Assembly (NCBI GenBank): GCA_029783825.1
Contig: JAREIK010000377.1
Location: 444,830 to 508,829 of the forward strand
Reading direction: 5' to 3'
Length of the DNA: 64,000 nt
DNA from: Sapria himalayana
Taxonomy: Eukaryota > Streptophyta > Magnoliopsida > Malpighiales > Rafflesiaceae
Positions within the stretch are counted from its first letter, which is position 1; the number at the start of each line of letters is the position of its first letter. This document shows positions 35,681 to 47,035 of the stretch, in pieces. The notes under the pieces were generated by a model. That model had not been told where the DNA came from and searched no databases. It worked only from the letters and a program-made list of their open reading frames with translations. The position numbers and the translations under genes were made by a program.

Positions 35681-36010
35681 CACTACAAGAAAAATCCCAA
35701 ATAGCTAGGAAAATTTTCCAATCTATATGAGCTTTTTCCGTCACTAAAATATAATAATGATAGATTAATGATGGAAATTATCTCAAGCTAAGGTGCTCAT
35801 CACAAAATATTAACGAGGAAAAAATTCCCTAGCAAATTTTTAACGATGGAAAATTCCCTAACTAATTATATTTTTTTCCCTTGCTATTTTTAATCATAAT
35901 TAAGAATAAAAATAATAATTTTTGACTGAATATGCACAATAACATCCCTATATAAATTAGTGAGGGAAAAATCCATAGCTATTTTCATTCCAAATCAATT
36001 TTCACAATTT
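35681..36010 (-). repeat. 3' terminal and subterminal region of CACTA element
   Basis: After the terminus come repeated TAGCTAGGAAAATTTTCC, TTTCCGTCACTAAAAT, ATTCCCTAGCAAATT and GATGGAAAATTCCCTAAC words. In En/Spm elements such subterminal repeats bind the TNPA-type protein. That role is inferred here. Confidence 0.78.
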
Positions 36011-36039
36011 TGTTTTTTTACCAAAAATTTGATTACATA

Positions 36040-36376
36040 TTTTTAATATTTCATATTAAAGTTAATAAAAGCATATACTATAAACTATTTTTTATAATTA
36101 ACAAAAACCAAAAACAATTCAGAAATAATTATGATACAAAAGTTACATGGTTAAAATAAAAACATAACATAGGTATATAATCATTTAAAACTAAATCATC
36201 ATCTTCATCATTAGCATGTGCATTTGTGCATGGCTTTCCTACATGGGTACTCTATTAGAACTTGGTGTGCTATTTGTCTCATCTAGGCCGCTAACTGTGA
36301 CTCCATATAGGTCATCTGCTATTGCATTGCATTTTTCACTTCTTTTCATCTCATCATTTACTTCTTTTATTTCCTG
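36040..36376 (-). repeat. duplicated tail of the CACTA second gene
   Basis: It matches 45,130-45,440 in order (AATTATGATACAAAAGTTACATGG at 36,127 and AATTCTGATACAAAAGTTACATGG at 45,186; GCTAACTGTGACTCCATATA at 36,290 and 45,344; TCATCTCATCATT). Similarity stops at TTATTTCCTGCAT (36,376), where the other copy runs on into the coiled-coil exon. So this CACTA element carries the 3' part of its second gene twice. Confidence 0.8.
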
Positions 36377-38338
36377 CATATACATCAATTCAAACTTAAA
36401 TGATATGAAGGATGACAACTTATTAATTTAGCAAAAATTATTGATATGAACATCACTTGTATAGCATTTACCAATATGCATGATGAATAATGAATGAGAG
36501 AATTATAGAGTTTTTTGGCACATATATAGCATTTACCAATCATTGTGTATAATTTCATCCATAAAACAAATATTGGCACATGCGATAATATTGACTCTAA
36601 CTGATATGTCTTTTCTTCCTACAATATCAACATTATATAAATAATATTTTGTATTTACATATTCATAACATAACAAAATTCTCCTAATTGACACCAAGAG
36701 TGGACTAGTGTATTTACAAATATACACCAAAATTTTTGTCAACTTTTTTAGCTTCTCCTCCTTTCACACTATTGTGTATGGCTAGTGTGTTCAGTATGAG
36801 TTAAGATTTAGTACAGAGCAAGGAGAAAAAATTGCTGATTTATGCACCTCTCAATTGAAATGAAACAACTAGTGATACCAAGGGCACAATGGGCACCTTC
36901 ATTTTTTCCAAAAAAAAAAATTAGTTACATCACACCTAGCACCAAGGGCAGTGAACACATGCACTATGCTATTTTAGTGCACATGTAAACTATGTTGTTA
37001 TAGAGTACATGTTCTATCTCTAAAAATATTCAATAACACTCAAAAAAAATAAAGGAATTTGTAGATTATCTGATGGATCAATAGCAGCAAAAAAAACATA
37101 ACTAACCTCCAAATTTTCTATAATGGTAGAAACATGTAGATGGCTATGAAGCCATTTTCTAGTTGTCATGTGCTCTGAATGGATGATTTACCCTCTTTTG
37201 ATTAAATCCCCTTGCTTTAAATTTGTCGGTGACAGTTCAGGCCTAACAATCTAGAAAGGAAATCTCACTTCATATATACATGTATATGTATATGTCTGTA
37301 TTTATATATATACATATCCATGCATACGTATGTATATATTCCTACCTATATATGTGTGTGTGGAATGACTATTAAGACATTTATAGTGCTCATGTATATA
37401 TGTATGCATGTATGTTCATGTGTATCTATCGATTTGTAGATGCGCATATGTATATATGATATGTCAACAAAAAAACACACACATATATACACATATGTGT
37501 CTTGGTGAATATAAATGTATTTATCTATGCATGTACAAACACATATATGTGCTATGTACAAGTGCATGTATGTCCGTATACATGAACATATGCATGTGTG
37601 TTGGGTGTTGTGATATCTACAAAATAGTAATAAAATAGTATTGTAAGTAGTACAAACAAGTTTAAGAAATCAACAAAATAAAAGTAAGCATCTACAAACA
37701 TCATCATCAATAGCAAAGCTTAGTTTCAATATTAATGGCAACAACTATATAAATTTGATGAAACTCAATTTCTTGTTATTGCTCATTATGTATCTTCAAA
37801 ATTTTATTTTGTAGATTCCCACATGATGACTATAAATAAGATATTGAGAAATAATCTATAATCAAAAAGAAATAAAACACCAAAATTATTTCTCTACATT
37901 GTCTCCCTTATTCTTTATCCATCTACAGCCCTAATTTAGCATTGTTAAATGTATACTTAAGATGAGCCGCTCTTACTCATAATCTTGAATTTGACATTGC
38001 AATTTCTAGACTGATTCTAGATGAAAATCTCTATATTACCTTCAAACCAATATCTAGGATGAATACTTATTGAAAGAATTATGAAGTTTTGTAGCATATA
38101 TATAGTATTTACCAATCATTTTGCAAAATAGCATACATAAAAAAAATATTGTATTTTCAATAGATTATTTTAGAACATGGAAGAAATAAAATAATTACCT
38201 AGTAGCTATTGGAAACATCAACCAAAGAAAATCCAGTAATAGATTGCTTACCACTGTCAGAGCCATATGGCACATCGTGAGAATGAAGCTTGTATGTCAT
38301 CTAGGCACTAGAGAGTCCATCTGGGCACTGGAGCAACA
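36377..38338. other. CACTA interior, non-coding
   Basis: Similar sequences about ATATAGCATTTACCAATCATT occur at 36,522 and 38,098, so a piece of this interval is repeated. No protein domain was recognised. The segment 37,260-37,600 is a run of alternating TATG/TGTA/CATA words (next entry). Confidence 0.45.
37265..37600. repeat. alternating purine-pyrimidine simple sequence
   Basis: Mixed TATA, TGTA, CATG and ACAC words make a near-continuous alternating purine-pyrimidine stretch. The open frames at 37,346-37,567 and 37,408-37,638 follow from the low complexity and are not genes. Confidence 0.75.
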
Positions 38339-38733
38339 TGTCACGGACTTAGTCTTTTTGCCAAGTTCCCATGTGGCACCTAGACAACATAACCTTTAGA
38401 TGTTGTTAAGTAAGCTTTACTTTCGCCTTGCTTGTTATGCTTGGCGTCTACCCACTCCTTGGAAACAAAGAGAATTTGAGAGAACACTTGAAATTAAAAA
38501 AAATACTTTATTGAATAATAAAATCTTACAAGAAACTTTCAACTTAGTGGTTTACAAATGAGACCACCTCCTCCTTAAATACATGCATAGGGAAGGGTCT
38601 AGAACTTTTGAAGGTTCTCTATAAGTCTAGAGAATAATAGACTAATCAAGGATAATCTCCTTCCTTCCATACAAGTGTGGACTTCTTCGGAATCTTCTAG
38701 AATATTTTGCATTCTTTGAGTGAGCATATGACA
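38339..38733 (-). repeat. 3' LTR of gypsy element
   Basis: 395 bp, from TGTCACGGACTTAGTC to GCATATGACA. It matches the 5' LTR along its full length with scattered substitutions and a single-base length difference. Confidence 0.96.
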
Positions 38734-38746
38734 TTCTCTCCCACCA
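38734..38746 (-). other. polypurine tract of gypsy element
   Basis: The minus strand reads TGGTGGGAGAGAA directly next to the 3' LTR, as expected for the plus-strand primer. Confidence 0.85.
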
Positions 38747-38789
38747 ATATTGTAGGTGCCCTCGTCAATTTTTCTGCCTAGAACTACTC

Positions 38790-39060
38790 GATCTATTTTT
38801 GAAACTACAACAAATTATTAGCTAGCTCCCAACTAGCTCCACTTGTTGGTAGTCCCCTTTATTTTACTAAGTATTTCATGTTGGGTCGAAAGTTGATCTT
38901 CCTTAAGTCTCGATCCACCATGATGTGGTCAACATCTTTATCATAGGTCACTACTACCATGGGCGCCCTCATAGAGACTCCTCGGCCTGGATCTTCCTTA
39001 TCTTTATAATAAGGCTTTAGATTACTAACATGGAAGATATGATGAATCTTCAACCTTGGT
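38790..39060 (-). pseudogene. integrase tail and chromodomain remnant
   Basis: The integrase C-terminal end reads FHVSNLKPYY at about 39,010-39,040, the usual HPVFHVSLLKPY-type close. A chromodomain-like segment follows: VDHIMVDRDLRKI near 38,900-38,940 and MKYLVK at 38,859-38,879, where the family continues Y-L-V-K-W-x-G. Here the tryptophan codon position is a stop. The frame then resumes as RGLPTSGASWE near 38,822-38,853, the typical G-LP...A-WE strand and helix. Chromodomains of chromoviruses steer integration to marked chromatin; this one would be cut off at its middle. Confidence 0.82.
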
Positions 39061-40114
39061 GGTACCTCAACTTTATAAGATACCTTACCAACTCATCCAA
39101 ATATAGGAAAGGGGTCTTCATACTTTCTCACAAGTGCCTTGTGCACCTTTCGAAGGGACTTGAATTGTTACAGTAGAAGGTTGACATGCACTAAGTCTCA
39201 GACTTGAAATTCTACATCTCTTCTTTACTTTTCAGCCCATTTCATCATCTTCTTAGCATTCTTTCTTAAGAATGAGCGTGCTATATCAGCTTGCTCGTGC
39301 CATCTCTTAGTAAATTTATAGGCAGCTAGACTCCTCCCTATGTATCCTATAGCTAGGGTGTGAGGAGTCATAGGTTGCTGCCCCATGACTATCTCGAATG
39401 GACTCCTCCTAATTGTCTCACTTCTCTGTAGATTGCAGAAGAACTGAGACACATCTAGTAATTTGGCCCAGTCAGTCTGATTGGTACTCACAAAGTGCCT
39501 CAAGTACAACTCTAGTAATGCATTCACCCATTCTGTATGCCCATCCGTCTGAGGATGAAAGCTAGTAGAGAAATGAAGTTCTGTGCCCATGAGTTTGAAG
39601 AGTTCCATCCAAAACTTTTTAGTAAAGCATGGGTCCTGATCACTAATGATAACCTTTGATAGCCCCCAATACTTTATTATGTTCTTGAGGAATAGCTTGG
39701 TCATCTCTTCTACTGGGCAATCTTTAGGGGCTGCTATGAATGTAGCATACTTTAAAAATTGATTCACTACCACTATGATAGATCCATTTCCCTTAGACTT
39801 GGGTAAGCCAATAATGAAGTCCATAGTGACACTTTCTCAAGGTTGCTCTGCTATATGTAGTGACTCTAGCAGTCCCGTGGAAAAATGTTGCTCTACTTTA
39901 TCTTGTTGACACATAAGACAAATCTTCACTTAAGTCCCCACATCATTCCTTTTTCATGGCCAGTAATAGACAAACTCTAGTAGTGCCCTTGTGCGTTGTT
40001 TCCCTGGGTGTCCAGCTCATTTGGAGTGATGACACTCCTTGATAAGATTCCTTCTAATACTTTCCCACTTTGGCACATAGAGTCGCTTTCCTTTTGTGTA
40101 GAGAAAATCATTCT
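39061..40114 (-). pseudogene. gypsy integrase, partly intact
   Basis: The N-terminal zinc-binding region is readable in pieces near 39,890-40,040 (ECHHSKWAGHPGKQRT and a later CLMCQQDKVEQ). The catalytic core lies in a clean 199-codon stretch at 39,225-39,824. D2 lies in the opening MDFIIGLPKS, D62 in ISDQDP, and E97 in HPQTDGHTEWVN. The D62-E97 spacing of 34 residues between them is the D-D-35-E rule. Usual HPQTDGQTERVN differs here at two residues. Stops separate the core from the zinc region and from the chromodomain, so the pol protein is broken though the catalytic triad survives. Confidence 0.92.
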
Positions 40115-41448
40115 CTACCCAAAACTACCTAGTCTTTCCCTCGTGAGCCAATGTAATGATACGTTTGGTCTTTGCATCATGGATGCTAGCTCTGCTTTGT
40201 GACTCAAGGCATCATATACATGATTGGCTATGCCTGGCTTATACTCTAACATGTAGTGAAACTCTGCCAGAATGTCTTGCCAGTGTGCTTGCTTGGGACT
40301 TAGTTTCTTCTGGGTCTGGAAATAGCTAGTAACAACATTATCTGTCTTCACTATAAAGTGTGATCCTAACAAATAGTGTCTCCACGTCTGCAAGCAATGG
40401 ATGATTACCATCATCTCCTTCTATTGGATCGTGTACCACATCTCTATGTCATTGAGCTTGTAGCTTTCAAAAGCTATGGGGCATTTCTCATGCATAAAAA
40501 CCTCTCCAAAGGCAAAGTCAGAAGCATCACTGTGTACCTCGAACACCTTGCTGTGGTCAGGTAGTGCCAATATCGGCTCTTTCATTAGAGCATTCTTCAA
40601 GTCTACAAAGGATTGCTGGCATTTTTAATCCCATGTCCATGCTTTACCATTCTTGAGAATGTCTGTTAATTGAGATGCTTTTGCTGAGTATCCCTTGATG
40701 AACCGCTGATAGTAGTTAACTAGGCCCAAGAAAGACCTTAGTTTTGGCACCTTAGTAGGGGGATCCCATTCCTGAATAGCTTTGATCTTGCTTTCAACCA
40801 TCATGAGCTTGTCACCCTTGATGTGGTGCCCCAAGAAACCCACCTCCTCAAGGGAAAAGGAACATTTCTCATTCTTCACATATAACTCGTTTTGCCTTAG
40901 TAGACAGAATACCTTCCTTAGATGATTAACAAGTTCTTCCAATGTGTTTCTATATATAACAATATCATCTAGATATACCACCACAAATTTATCCAAAAAG
41001 GATGAAATATCTTGTTCATCAAAGTGCAAAATGTAGCATGTGTATTAGTAAGACCAAAGCGTATCACTAGGAACTCATAAGTGCCATACTTTGTTACACA
41101 TGTGGTCTTTGCCTCATCTCCTTCAGCTATCCTTACTTGGTAGTTCCCCGATCGAAGGTCTAACTTAGTGAAGTACCGTGCTTTACCAAGTTAGTCAAAT
41201 AAATCAGTAATAAGAGGAATGGGATACTTGTTTTTGACCATTACCTTATTGAGCACCTTGTAATCGATGAACATCCGTAGTGACCCATCATGCTTCTTTT
41301 GGAATAAAATCGGCACACCATATGAAGCCTTAGATGGTTCGATGAATCTGGCATCTAATAATTTCTTTAGCTGTCTTCTTAATTTCTCCAATAATGGGGG
41401 TGCCATCTTGCAGGACCCCATGGCAAGGAATTTTGCTCCTAGCTCCAA
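40115..41448 (-). pseudogene. gypsy reverse transcriptase and RNase H, broken
   Basis: RT opens at about 41,448 with a segment that includes [20 protein letters not shown] and [15 protein letters not shown], matching the family's I-PS-SP-APV.FV.KKDG-RMC.DYR.LN. After a stop near 41,190 come [13 protein letters not shown] and the catalytic YLDD at 40,964-40,975 in [27 protein letters not shown] follows near 40,680-40,740. RNase H is split: a SDASDFAFGEV segment near 40,530, then HYLLGSHFIVKTDN and LSPKQAHWQDILAEF at 40,240-40,380. At least three stops break the chain. Confidence 0.93.
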
Positions 41449-41454
41449 CTCGAT

Positions 41455-42264
41455 CTAGTGATCTTCCTCACTCCTGGGTGGGAGCCTTTTGGGTAGCTTC
41501 GATGGTATTATATCTTTGAATTTGTCTACCACCTTCATGACTTCCATGGATATAGAATTTCCAATAGGGTCACTAGGGTCTTCCTTAAAGGTCGCCAAGT
41601 AGGTTACCTCATTCTTTTTCAACCCCTTCTCCAATTGCATAGCCGACAGCATAAGCATTTTAACTTTACCATTAATGATGGTGGGAACCATGCATGGAGC
41701 CCCCTCTTCTAAGATAGCCATCGAACATAGAGAATGTATAGACACAGCTTTTACATAGTGAAGGAAATCCATCCCGATCACTATCTGGAAATCATCCATG
41801 GGTACCACCGTGAAGTTGACCATGCCTTCCCAAGGTCCAATCCTCATGGTCACCCCGTGAATTATTCCATGTGATGGCTTGGCAATGGAGTTTACTACCT
41901 TGAACTATTCTATTTCATTAGATGTTGGGAGATTGAGTCTCCTTGCCTCCTCCATTTAGATAAAGTTATGTTTGGCACCAGTATCTATCATGGCATTAGT
42001 AGGCATCCCATTCACCTTGGCCTCCACGTATATGTGTCCTCTACCTTGAGGCTTCTCCTTAGCTTGCTTGATCTTGAGGAAATTTAATAGTTGCATTGAC
42101 CTCATGTGAGAGGCATCATCCTCTTGTTCAATCTCTCTTTCGATTATGACATTTAGAGCCTTTCTTTTAGGATATTCACGTGCCCATTGTGGTCCATCGC
42201 ACAAGAAGCAATTGGTTTTTGGCTTGAAATTTCTATGCTTTTCCCCACCATTGCCTTCTTTATT
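41455..42264 (-). pseudogene. gypsy gag zinc knuckle and protease, broken by a MITE
   Basis: Directly beyond the MITE the frame gives CFLCDGPQWAREYPKR near 42,165-42,210. The chromovirus knuckle is CFLCDGPHWARECPKR by family pattern, so both the histidine (now Q) and the last cysteine (now Y) are lost. Protease follows with MIDTGAKHNFI near 41,956-41,990, keeping the catalytic DTG. After stops the frame resumes at 41,853 with a MRIGPWEGMVNFTVVPMDDF segment and VIGMDFL, typical of the protease-to-RT linker, and ends at 41,455. The 235-codon open frame at 41,956-42,663 joins this gene to MITE sequence and is a chimera, not a real protein. Confidence 0.88.
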
Positions 42265-42272
42265 GGTAGAAG

Positions 42273-42720
42273 TAGAGGTGTCAAACGTGCTGGGCCAGCC
42301 CGGCCCCGCACGAGGCACAGCACGGTTTGGCCGTGCCTGGGCTGGCCCGGCACGTTCAAAAACCGTGCCCGGGCCCATGCCGTGCCCGGGTGAATTTAAT
42401 TTAGTGCCTTGCCTGGCCCGGCACGGGTCCATCCCGTGCCGGTTCACGCAGGCACGCATGGCACTGGCGGCGTGCCACACGTGCCGTGGCGTGAGTCGTG
42501 AGTCGTGACCCAACCGGGCCCCGCCCCCGTTAAAAAGACCGCGGGTCAGGTCCAAACAGAACCGACCCGCCCCGCCTGCCCTGCCCCTGCCGTGCGCCCG
42601 TGCTGCCTGGCCAAGCCAAGCCGTGCCCGACTTTAACACACCATGCCGTGCCGTGCCCGGCACGGCCGGGCACGTGAAAAACGGGCCGTGCCGTCTAGGC
42701 CGGCCCGTTTGACACCTCTA
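42273..42720. mobile_element. intact GC-rich hAT-type MITE, 448 bp
   Basis: Perfect 15-bp terminal inverted repeats TAGAGGTGTCAAACG lie at both ends. A perfect 8-bp target duplication, GGTAGAAG, lies at 42,265-42,272 and 42,721-42,728. The 8-bp duplication points to the hAT superfamily. The interior is made of GC-rich, self-complementary words (GGCCCGGCACG, CCGTGCCGGGC, GGCACGGCCGGGCACG) and has no transposase. It lies in the gypsy gag, so it is younger than that element. Its CpG sites are well kept, unlike the worn relatives near 10.1, 30.1 and 31.2 kb. Confidence 0.95.
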
Positions 42721-42728
42721 GGTAGAAG

Positions 42729-43584
42729 TCACTCTTGATCCTTCCTTTTCGTTATAGCTTTTGTATCCCCTGCCTCCCCCACCTTTGGCATGGCTACCCT
42801 TGAAGGATGGCTTGGTTTAAGAAGAGTCTCCTCTTCGGAAATCCATGAATGACTCTACTACTACCATGGACATGGCTAAGTCTTGGATACCATGTCTCCT
42901 CAATTATTGCTCGGCCCAACCTTGCAGGTTCTCCATGAAATTAAAGAGGAGTTATTTTTCATTCATATCAAGAGCCTCGAGCATCAAGGAAGAGAACTCA
43001 TTAACATAGTCACAAATAGATCTCATGTGCTTGAGATGCATGATCTTTCTACGAGCTATATATCCCACGTCTTCTGGATAAAACTACTTTTTTATCTCTC
43101 TTTTGAAATCGACCCATGTGTCTATGGTGCACATCCCTCTTTCTATCTCCATAAATTTTCTACGCCACCATAGAGTTGCATTATCAGTGAGATAAAGAGT
43201 AGTATTGCATACATTTGTTGCCTCGTTAATTAATGATATTGCCTCAAAATATCTTTTCATGTGCCACAAGTAGTTATCTAGCTTTTTAGCATCCCATTTT
43301 TCCATGAAAGTGTGAGGCTTTGGCACATCCACCCTTTGGGACACATGAGTGGACATAACCTGAGCTGACAATGCCATCTTGTAGATTACCACTTCTTATT
43401 TTAATTCCTCCTCATGCTTGGTCAAGACCTCCACCCTTGATTCTAAGCTAGTGAGCATGTCCATGACATTCATAAACTCCTCATACGACACCACTGAGAT
43501 CGGTGAGCCTTGCATCCCCTCTTGAAGGTCTAGGATCTGCATCTTGAAATCTTCTAAATGAGAGCTCGATACCATATCCACCAA
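42729..43584 (-). pseudogene. gypsy gag, broken
   Basis: Reading from 43,584 there is a coiled-coil-prone N-terminal part (62 codons, to 43,396), a stop, then a 103-codon stretch at 43,084-43,392. The latter includes DVPKPHTFMEKWDAKKLDNY, FEAISL and TLYLTDNATLWWRRKFME, which follows the retrotransposon-gag (PF03732) order VP.P..F.G..D...L..FL..ME.YF......D......A..YL.G.A..WW. Further pieces in other frames near 42,830-43,060 include QDLAMSMVVVESFMDF, the usual end of this domain. The MITE interrupts the gene at the linker before the zinc knuckle. Confidence 0.88.
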
Positions 43585-43608
43585 GTTACTCTCACATGTT
43601 GCAACCTA

Positions 43609-43620
43609 GCTCTGATACCA
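43609..43620 (-). other. primer binding site of gypsy element
   Basis: The minus strand reads TGGTATCAGAGC, the exact plant initiator-Met-tRNA primer site, 2 bp inside the 5' LTR. Confidence 0.95.
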
Positions 43621-43622
43621 AC

Positions 43623-44018
43623 TGTCACAGACTTAGTCTTTTTTGCCAAGTTCTCATGCGGCACTTAGACAACTTAACCCTTATATGTTGATAAGTCAGC
43701 CTTACTTTCACCTTGTTTGTTATGCTTGGTATCTACCCACAACTTGGAAGCAAAGAGAATTTGAGAGAACACTTGAAAATAAAGAAAATACTTTATTGAA
43801 TAATGAAATCTTACAAGAAACTCTCAACTTGGTGGTTTACAAATGAGACCACCTCCTCCTTAAATACATGCATATGGAAGGGTCTAGAACCTTTGAAGGT
43901 TCCCTATAAGTCTAGAGAATTCTAGAATAATCTAGGGTAATCTCCTTTCTTCCATACAAGTGTGGACTTCTTCGGAATCTTTTAGAATGTTCTGAATTCT
44001 TTGAGTGAGGGTGTGACA
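43623..44018 (-). repeat. 5' LTR of gypsy element
   Basis: 396 bp, from TGTCACAGACTTAGTC to GGTGTGACA on the plus strand. It contains the AATACTTTATTGAATAATGA and GAGACCACCTCCTCCTTAAA words also found in the 3' LTR. Confidence 0.96.
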
Positions 44019-45125
44019 TACAGCACCACGAAGAGCACTATGCTGATCCAAACATCACAATCAGCTATTGGTCCTCTGCTCGACTTGCATCCATCATAAA
44101 GTCAACTTTCAATAACTCATATTGATGAGATCGCATTTATGCTGCATAAATCAAGTGGTAGTGTGGCATATGCCATGTGACAGTGTACACAGTGGGTGTG
44201 TGGGTGGAAAGGTAGTGGGCAATTATATGCATGTAGCGTGGTATGCTTTGTCTGGTAGTGTGGGCAGTGAATGCATGTAATGTGTTATGGTAGTGTGCAA
44301 TATTTATATGTATATAGTGCTGAAAAATTAAAAAATAAAAATTGATTTCATGTGTGGGTTATATTTTAGCTGATAGATATTTTGGCTGCAGCAATTTGTG
44401 TTGGATTGCACTAAAGGAAGTAATCTAGCTTTCTTCTGGTCACATCTAGCTCTCTTCTTGGTGCAGGCTCAAACTGTTTCAATTTTAAGGCTCAAATATC
44501 ATCAACAAAAACACAAAAACTCTTATTTCACAATAGAAATATTTCAAAAAAACAAAACAAAAATCAAAATCAAAATCAAAATCAAAAACCAAAATCTGCA
44601 TGAACATTTAACACTTGAAGTCATCAACTTCCAATATTGATGCAATGTTTGCAAAGCAAATGTCCTACAAAGAATCATGGTTAGGTTAGTCTTCCAAGCA
44701 AAGAACAAAACCAGAATCAAAAAAAACAATGCCACCAAAAAAATCTTTTCCTTTAGCTACACATATGCAAAAAGCATGTTTCCACAAGTTGCTAACTGTT
44801 CTTTCTTCAAGAAGTAAGTAGATAAGTGCTTTAAGACTGCAAATCTAGTGAAATACTTGTGTTGGAGTAGCTCTTTCAACTTATTATCAGATATTATTCT
44901 ATGCATAACTGAAAGATCCATTTAAAAAACAAGAACATTTAACGATTAATTGAAATTGAAGAATAGCGCCATAGATTCTCTTTTGGAAAGGGTAAAGATG
45001 ATTGATGTTGGCATACATGTAGATTATATCCTTTTATATAGTCTCACATCTTTTACAATATCAGAACAAGATTATGCATCTTCACCTATGCCAATAAATT
45101 TTATGAGAGCGTCTGAAAGATGAAC
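44019..45125. other. CACTA interior, non-coding
   Basis: GTGTGGCATATG / GGTAGTGTGGGCAGTG words repeat loosely at 44,158-44,310, and an (ATCAAA)n-like run lies at 44,560-44,600. No domain was recognised. It continues the CACTA element beyond the gypsy insertion. Confidence 0.45.
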
Positions 45126-45129
45126 AGGA

Positions 45130-47035
45130 AACCAAAAATCCAAAAGTTCAGAAAAAATAACAAAAACCAAAAAACTATTCGGAAATAATTCTGATACAAA
45201 AGTTACATGGTTAAAACAAAAACATAACATAACATCAGCAATTAAAACAAAATCATCCTCATAATTAGCTGGTGCATTTGTGCTAGCCTCTCCTACGTGG
45301 TTTCATAGTTGGAAGTCGGAATGCTATCTATCACGTTATGGTCGCTAACTGTGACTCCATATAAAATATTTGATATTGCATTACATTCTTGATTTCTTTC
45401 ATCTCATCATTCACTTTTTTTATTTCTTGCATTTCTTCCTTCAAATGAGTAATCTGCTCATCCTTCTCTTCTTTCATTTCTTGCATTTCTTCCTTCAAAT
45501 TAGAATTTTTCTCATCATTCTCTTTCATTTCATTTCCATTACTTACTGTTCGACCACCTCATCTACCACTTTTCTGATAGAAAAATCAGATGCATGACTA
45601 CTACAACAAAATGCCACTCTCTTCGAGCTGATGCCATACACTCGCTACTTCTTTTGACCTTTCATAGCCAATTGGTTGAAGATCCATAGAATTTTCAACT
45701 TGTTGAGAAGCAGTTGTCCCATGTTCCTCCATAAGTTCCTATAATAAAACAGAAAAAAAAAATACTATTCTAGATATACATATAAAAAATCTAATATTTT
45801 CATTCTACACAACTTTCAAAATTTATTGTAGTATTCTAAAATTGTATTAATATAACAAATTCTTATATCAATTATCTGAGACTTGTTGTCAACAAACTGA
45901 CCATCCATATCTTCACATGCATCTTTTTGAAAATCTCATAAAAATTGAGATCTCGACCCAATTATCCAGCCTAGAGTATGTATTTATTAAATTAAAAATT
46001 AACAAATGTTAAAAAATTTTAGCTAAAATAATAAAACCGTGCATATATTTGATTTTTTTTGGACTATTAAGCCAACTATTAAATATATAAATGTTTTAAA
46101 CTTATAAATTGTACCAAATCTTGAGCGTGCTCAATGCTCGACTTTGACCCTCTTGTGTTGCGAGACATTCATGTACCTAGTCCAGCTACCTCAATCTGTT
46201 GATTTTTGCTAGTCGTCTCTGATTTTTTCATCACATCTGGCTCCTCCCAATACTTAAGCCACTCATCCTCGAGGATAAAATCAAGCCTATCTTTTAGATT
46301 CTTTAATTTATGGACAAAATATAAGTACCATTCAACACCTATGCTCTCCAACAATGACTTTATCTGTCCATTAAATTTGGGTGCCCATGTGCACAAATTC
46401 TATAAATATATAATTCACAAAAAAATGTATTAATAATGACATAATTATTTAATACTTGAATAATAACTAACATAATAGTTAACTAATTAGATAATTAATT
46501 TTCAATGCTTTTGTTTCTTTGTTTTTACCTAAAAGTCATTAAAGTTAGTATCATTTGTCGATTCAAAAACTCTCTTCCATGAGAATGCTTTAGAATCAAA
46601 TATTTTCTTGAAATACTTTGTAATTATAATCGAACACTTATGAAATAGAATAAAACTATAAAAATAAATAAATAACATTGAAGACAATCAATTCATAACT
46701 ATATATATATAACTAAAACCACTAACATGAACATCATAATTTTTATTCAAGTAATATTTGCATATTTTATATACCTTCCATCCACATTCTCTATTACTAA
46801 CTTAGCACTGAATGCAGAGGAAGGCACAACATTTGATGATGTCGATAGTGCTTTAAATGGGGGAACTATCAATGTAAAATGTGGTGTAGAAGATAGTGAT
46901 GGATCAAAAGTATGTGCAAGAGGGACAAAGGGTGGTGGGCTTATATCTAATAAAGGTGATGGTAAAGGTGTTAATGATGGTGATGGTGGTGGAGATGGTG
47001 ATGGTGATGGAGATGGTGATGGTGATGTTGAAGTC
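45130..47035 (-). pseudogene. CACTA second gene, PF03004-type (TNPA-like) protein
   Basis: Exon-like pieces line up on the minus strand. A stop-free stretch from 47,035 to about 46,755 begins with a Ser-Pro-rich run (TSTSPSPSPSPSP). Then IITKYFKKIFDSKAFSWKRV lies near 46,560-46,630. Next comes 46,169-46,396 with EDEWLKYWEEPDVMKKSETT, the W...YW....F...S....N.. signature of the plant transposase family PF03004. TRGSKSSIEHAQDL near 46,110-46,160 is the G-S-S...HA motif that usually follows. A coiled coil lies at 45,331-45,528 (EEMQEMKEEKDEQI repeats). In En/Spm the second protein binds the subterminal repeats. Gaps between pieces could be introns or decay; stops are present. Confidence 0.75.
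46960..47030 (+). repeat. GATGGT hexamer repeat
   Basis: GGTGATGGTGATGGAGATGGT-type repeats. On the plus strand they give a Gly-Asp tail to an open frame (46,727-47,038) that I consider spurious. On the minus strand they encode the Ser-Pro run of the CACTA second gene. Confidence 0.8.

Larger units (their letters stand above)
38339..44018 (-). mobile_element. Ty3/gypsy chromovirus-type LTR retrotransposon, inactive
   Basis: LTRs of 395 and 396 bp (38,339-38,733 and 43,623-44,018) enclose gag, protease, RT, RNase H, integrase and a chromodomain remnant on the minus strand. RT before integrase defines Ty3/gypsy, and the chromodomain places it in the chromoviruses. Integrase wording such as FEIVMGQQPMTPHT suggests the Galadriel lineage (tentative). 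LTR termini TGTCAC...TGACA are intact. I could not find a target duplication (CAACA against TACAG). It sits inside the CACTA element and itself contains a MITE. Without the 448-bp MITE and one 8-bp duplication it would be about 5.2 kb. Confidence 0.95.

Noticed and set aside
42146..42508. Plus-strand open frames across the GC-rich MITE
   Set aside because: High GC removes stop codons; the frames run through the MITE terminus and have no domain.
41956..42663. 235-codon minus-strand open frame as a single protein
   Set aside because: Its first part lies inside a MITE with exact ends and target duplications; only the part below 42,265 is gypsy coding sequence.
38334..44023. Target duplication for the gypsy element
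   Set aside because: CAACA and TACAG do not match, and shifting the LTR ends by a base does not help.
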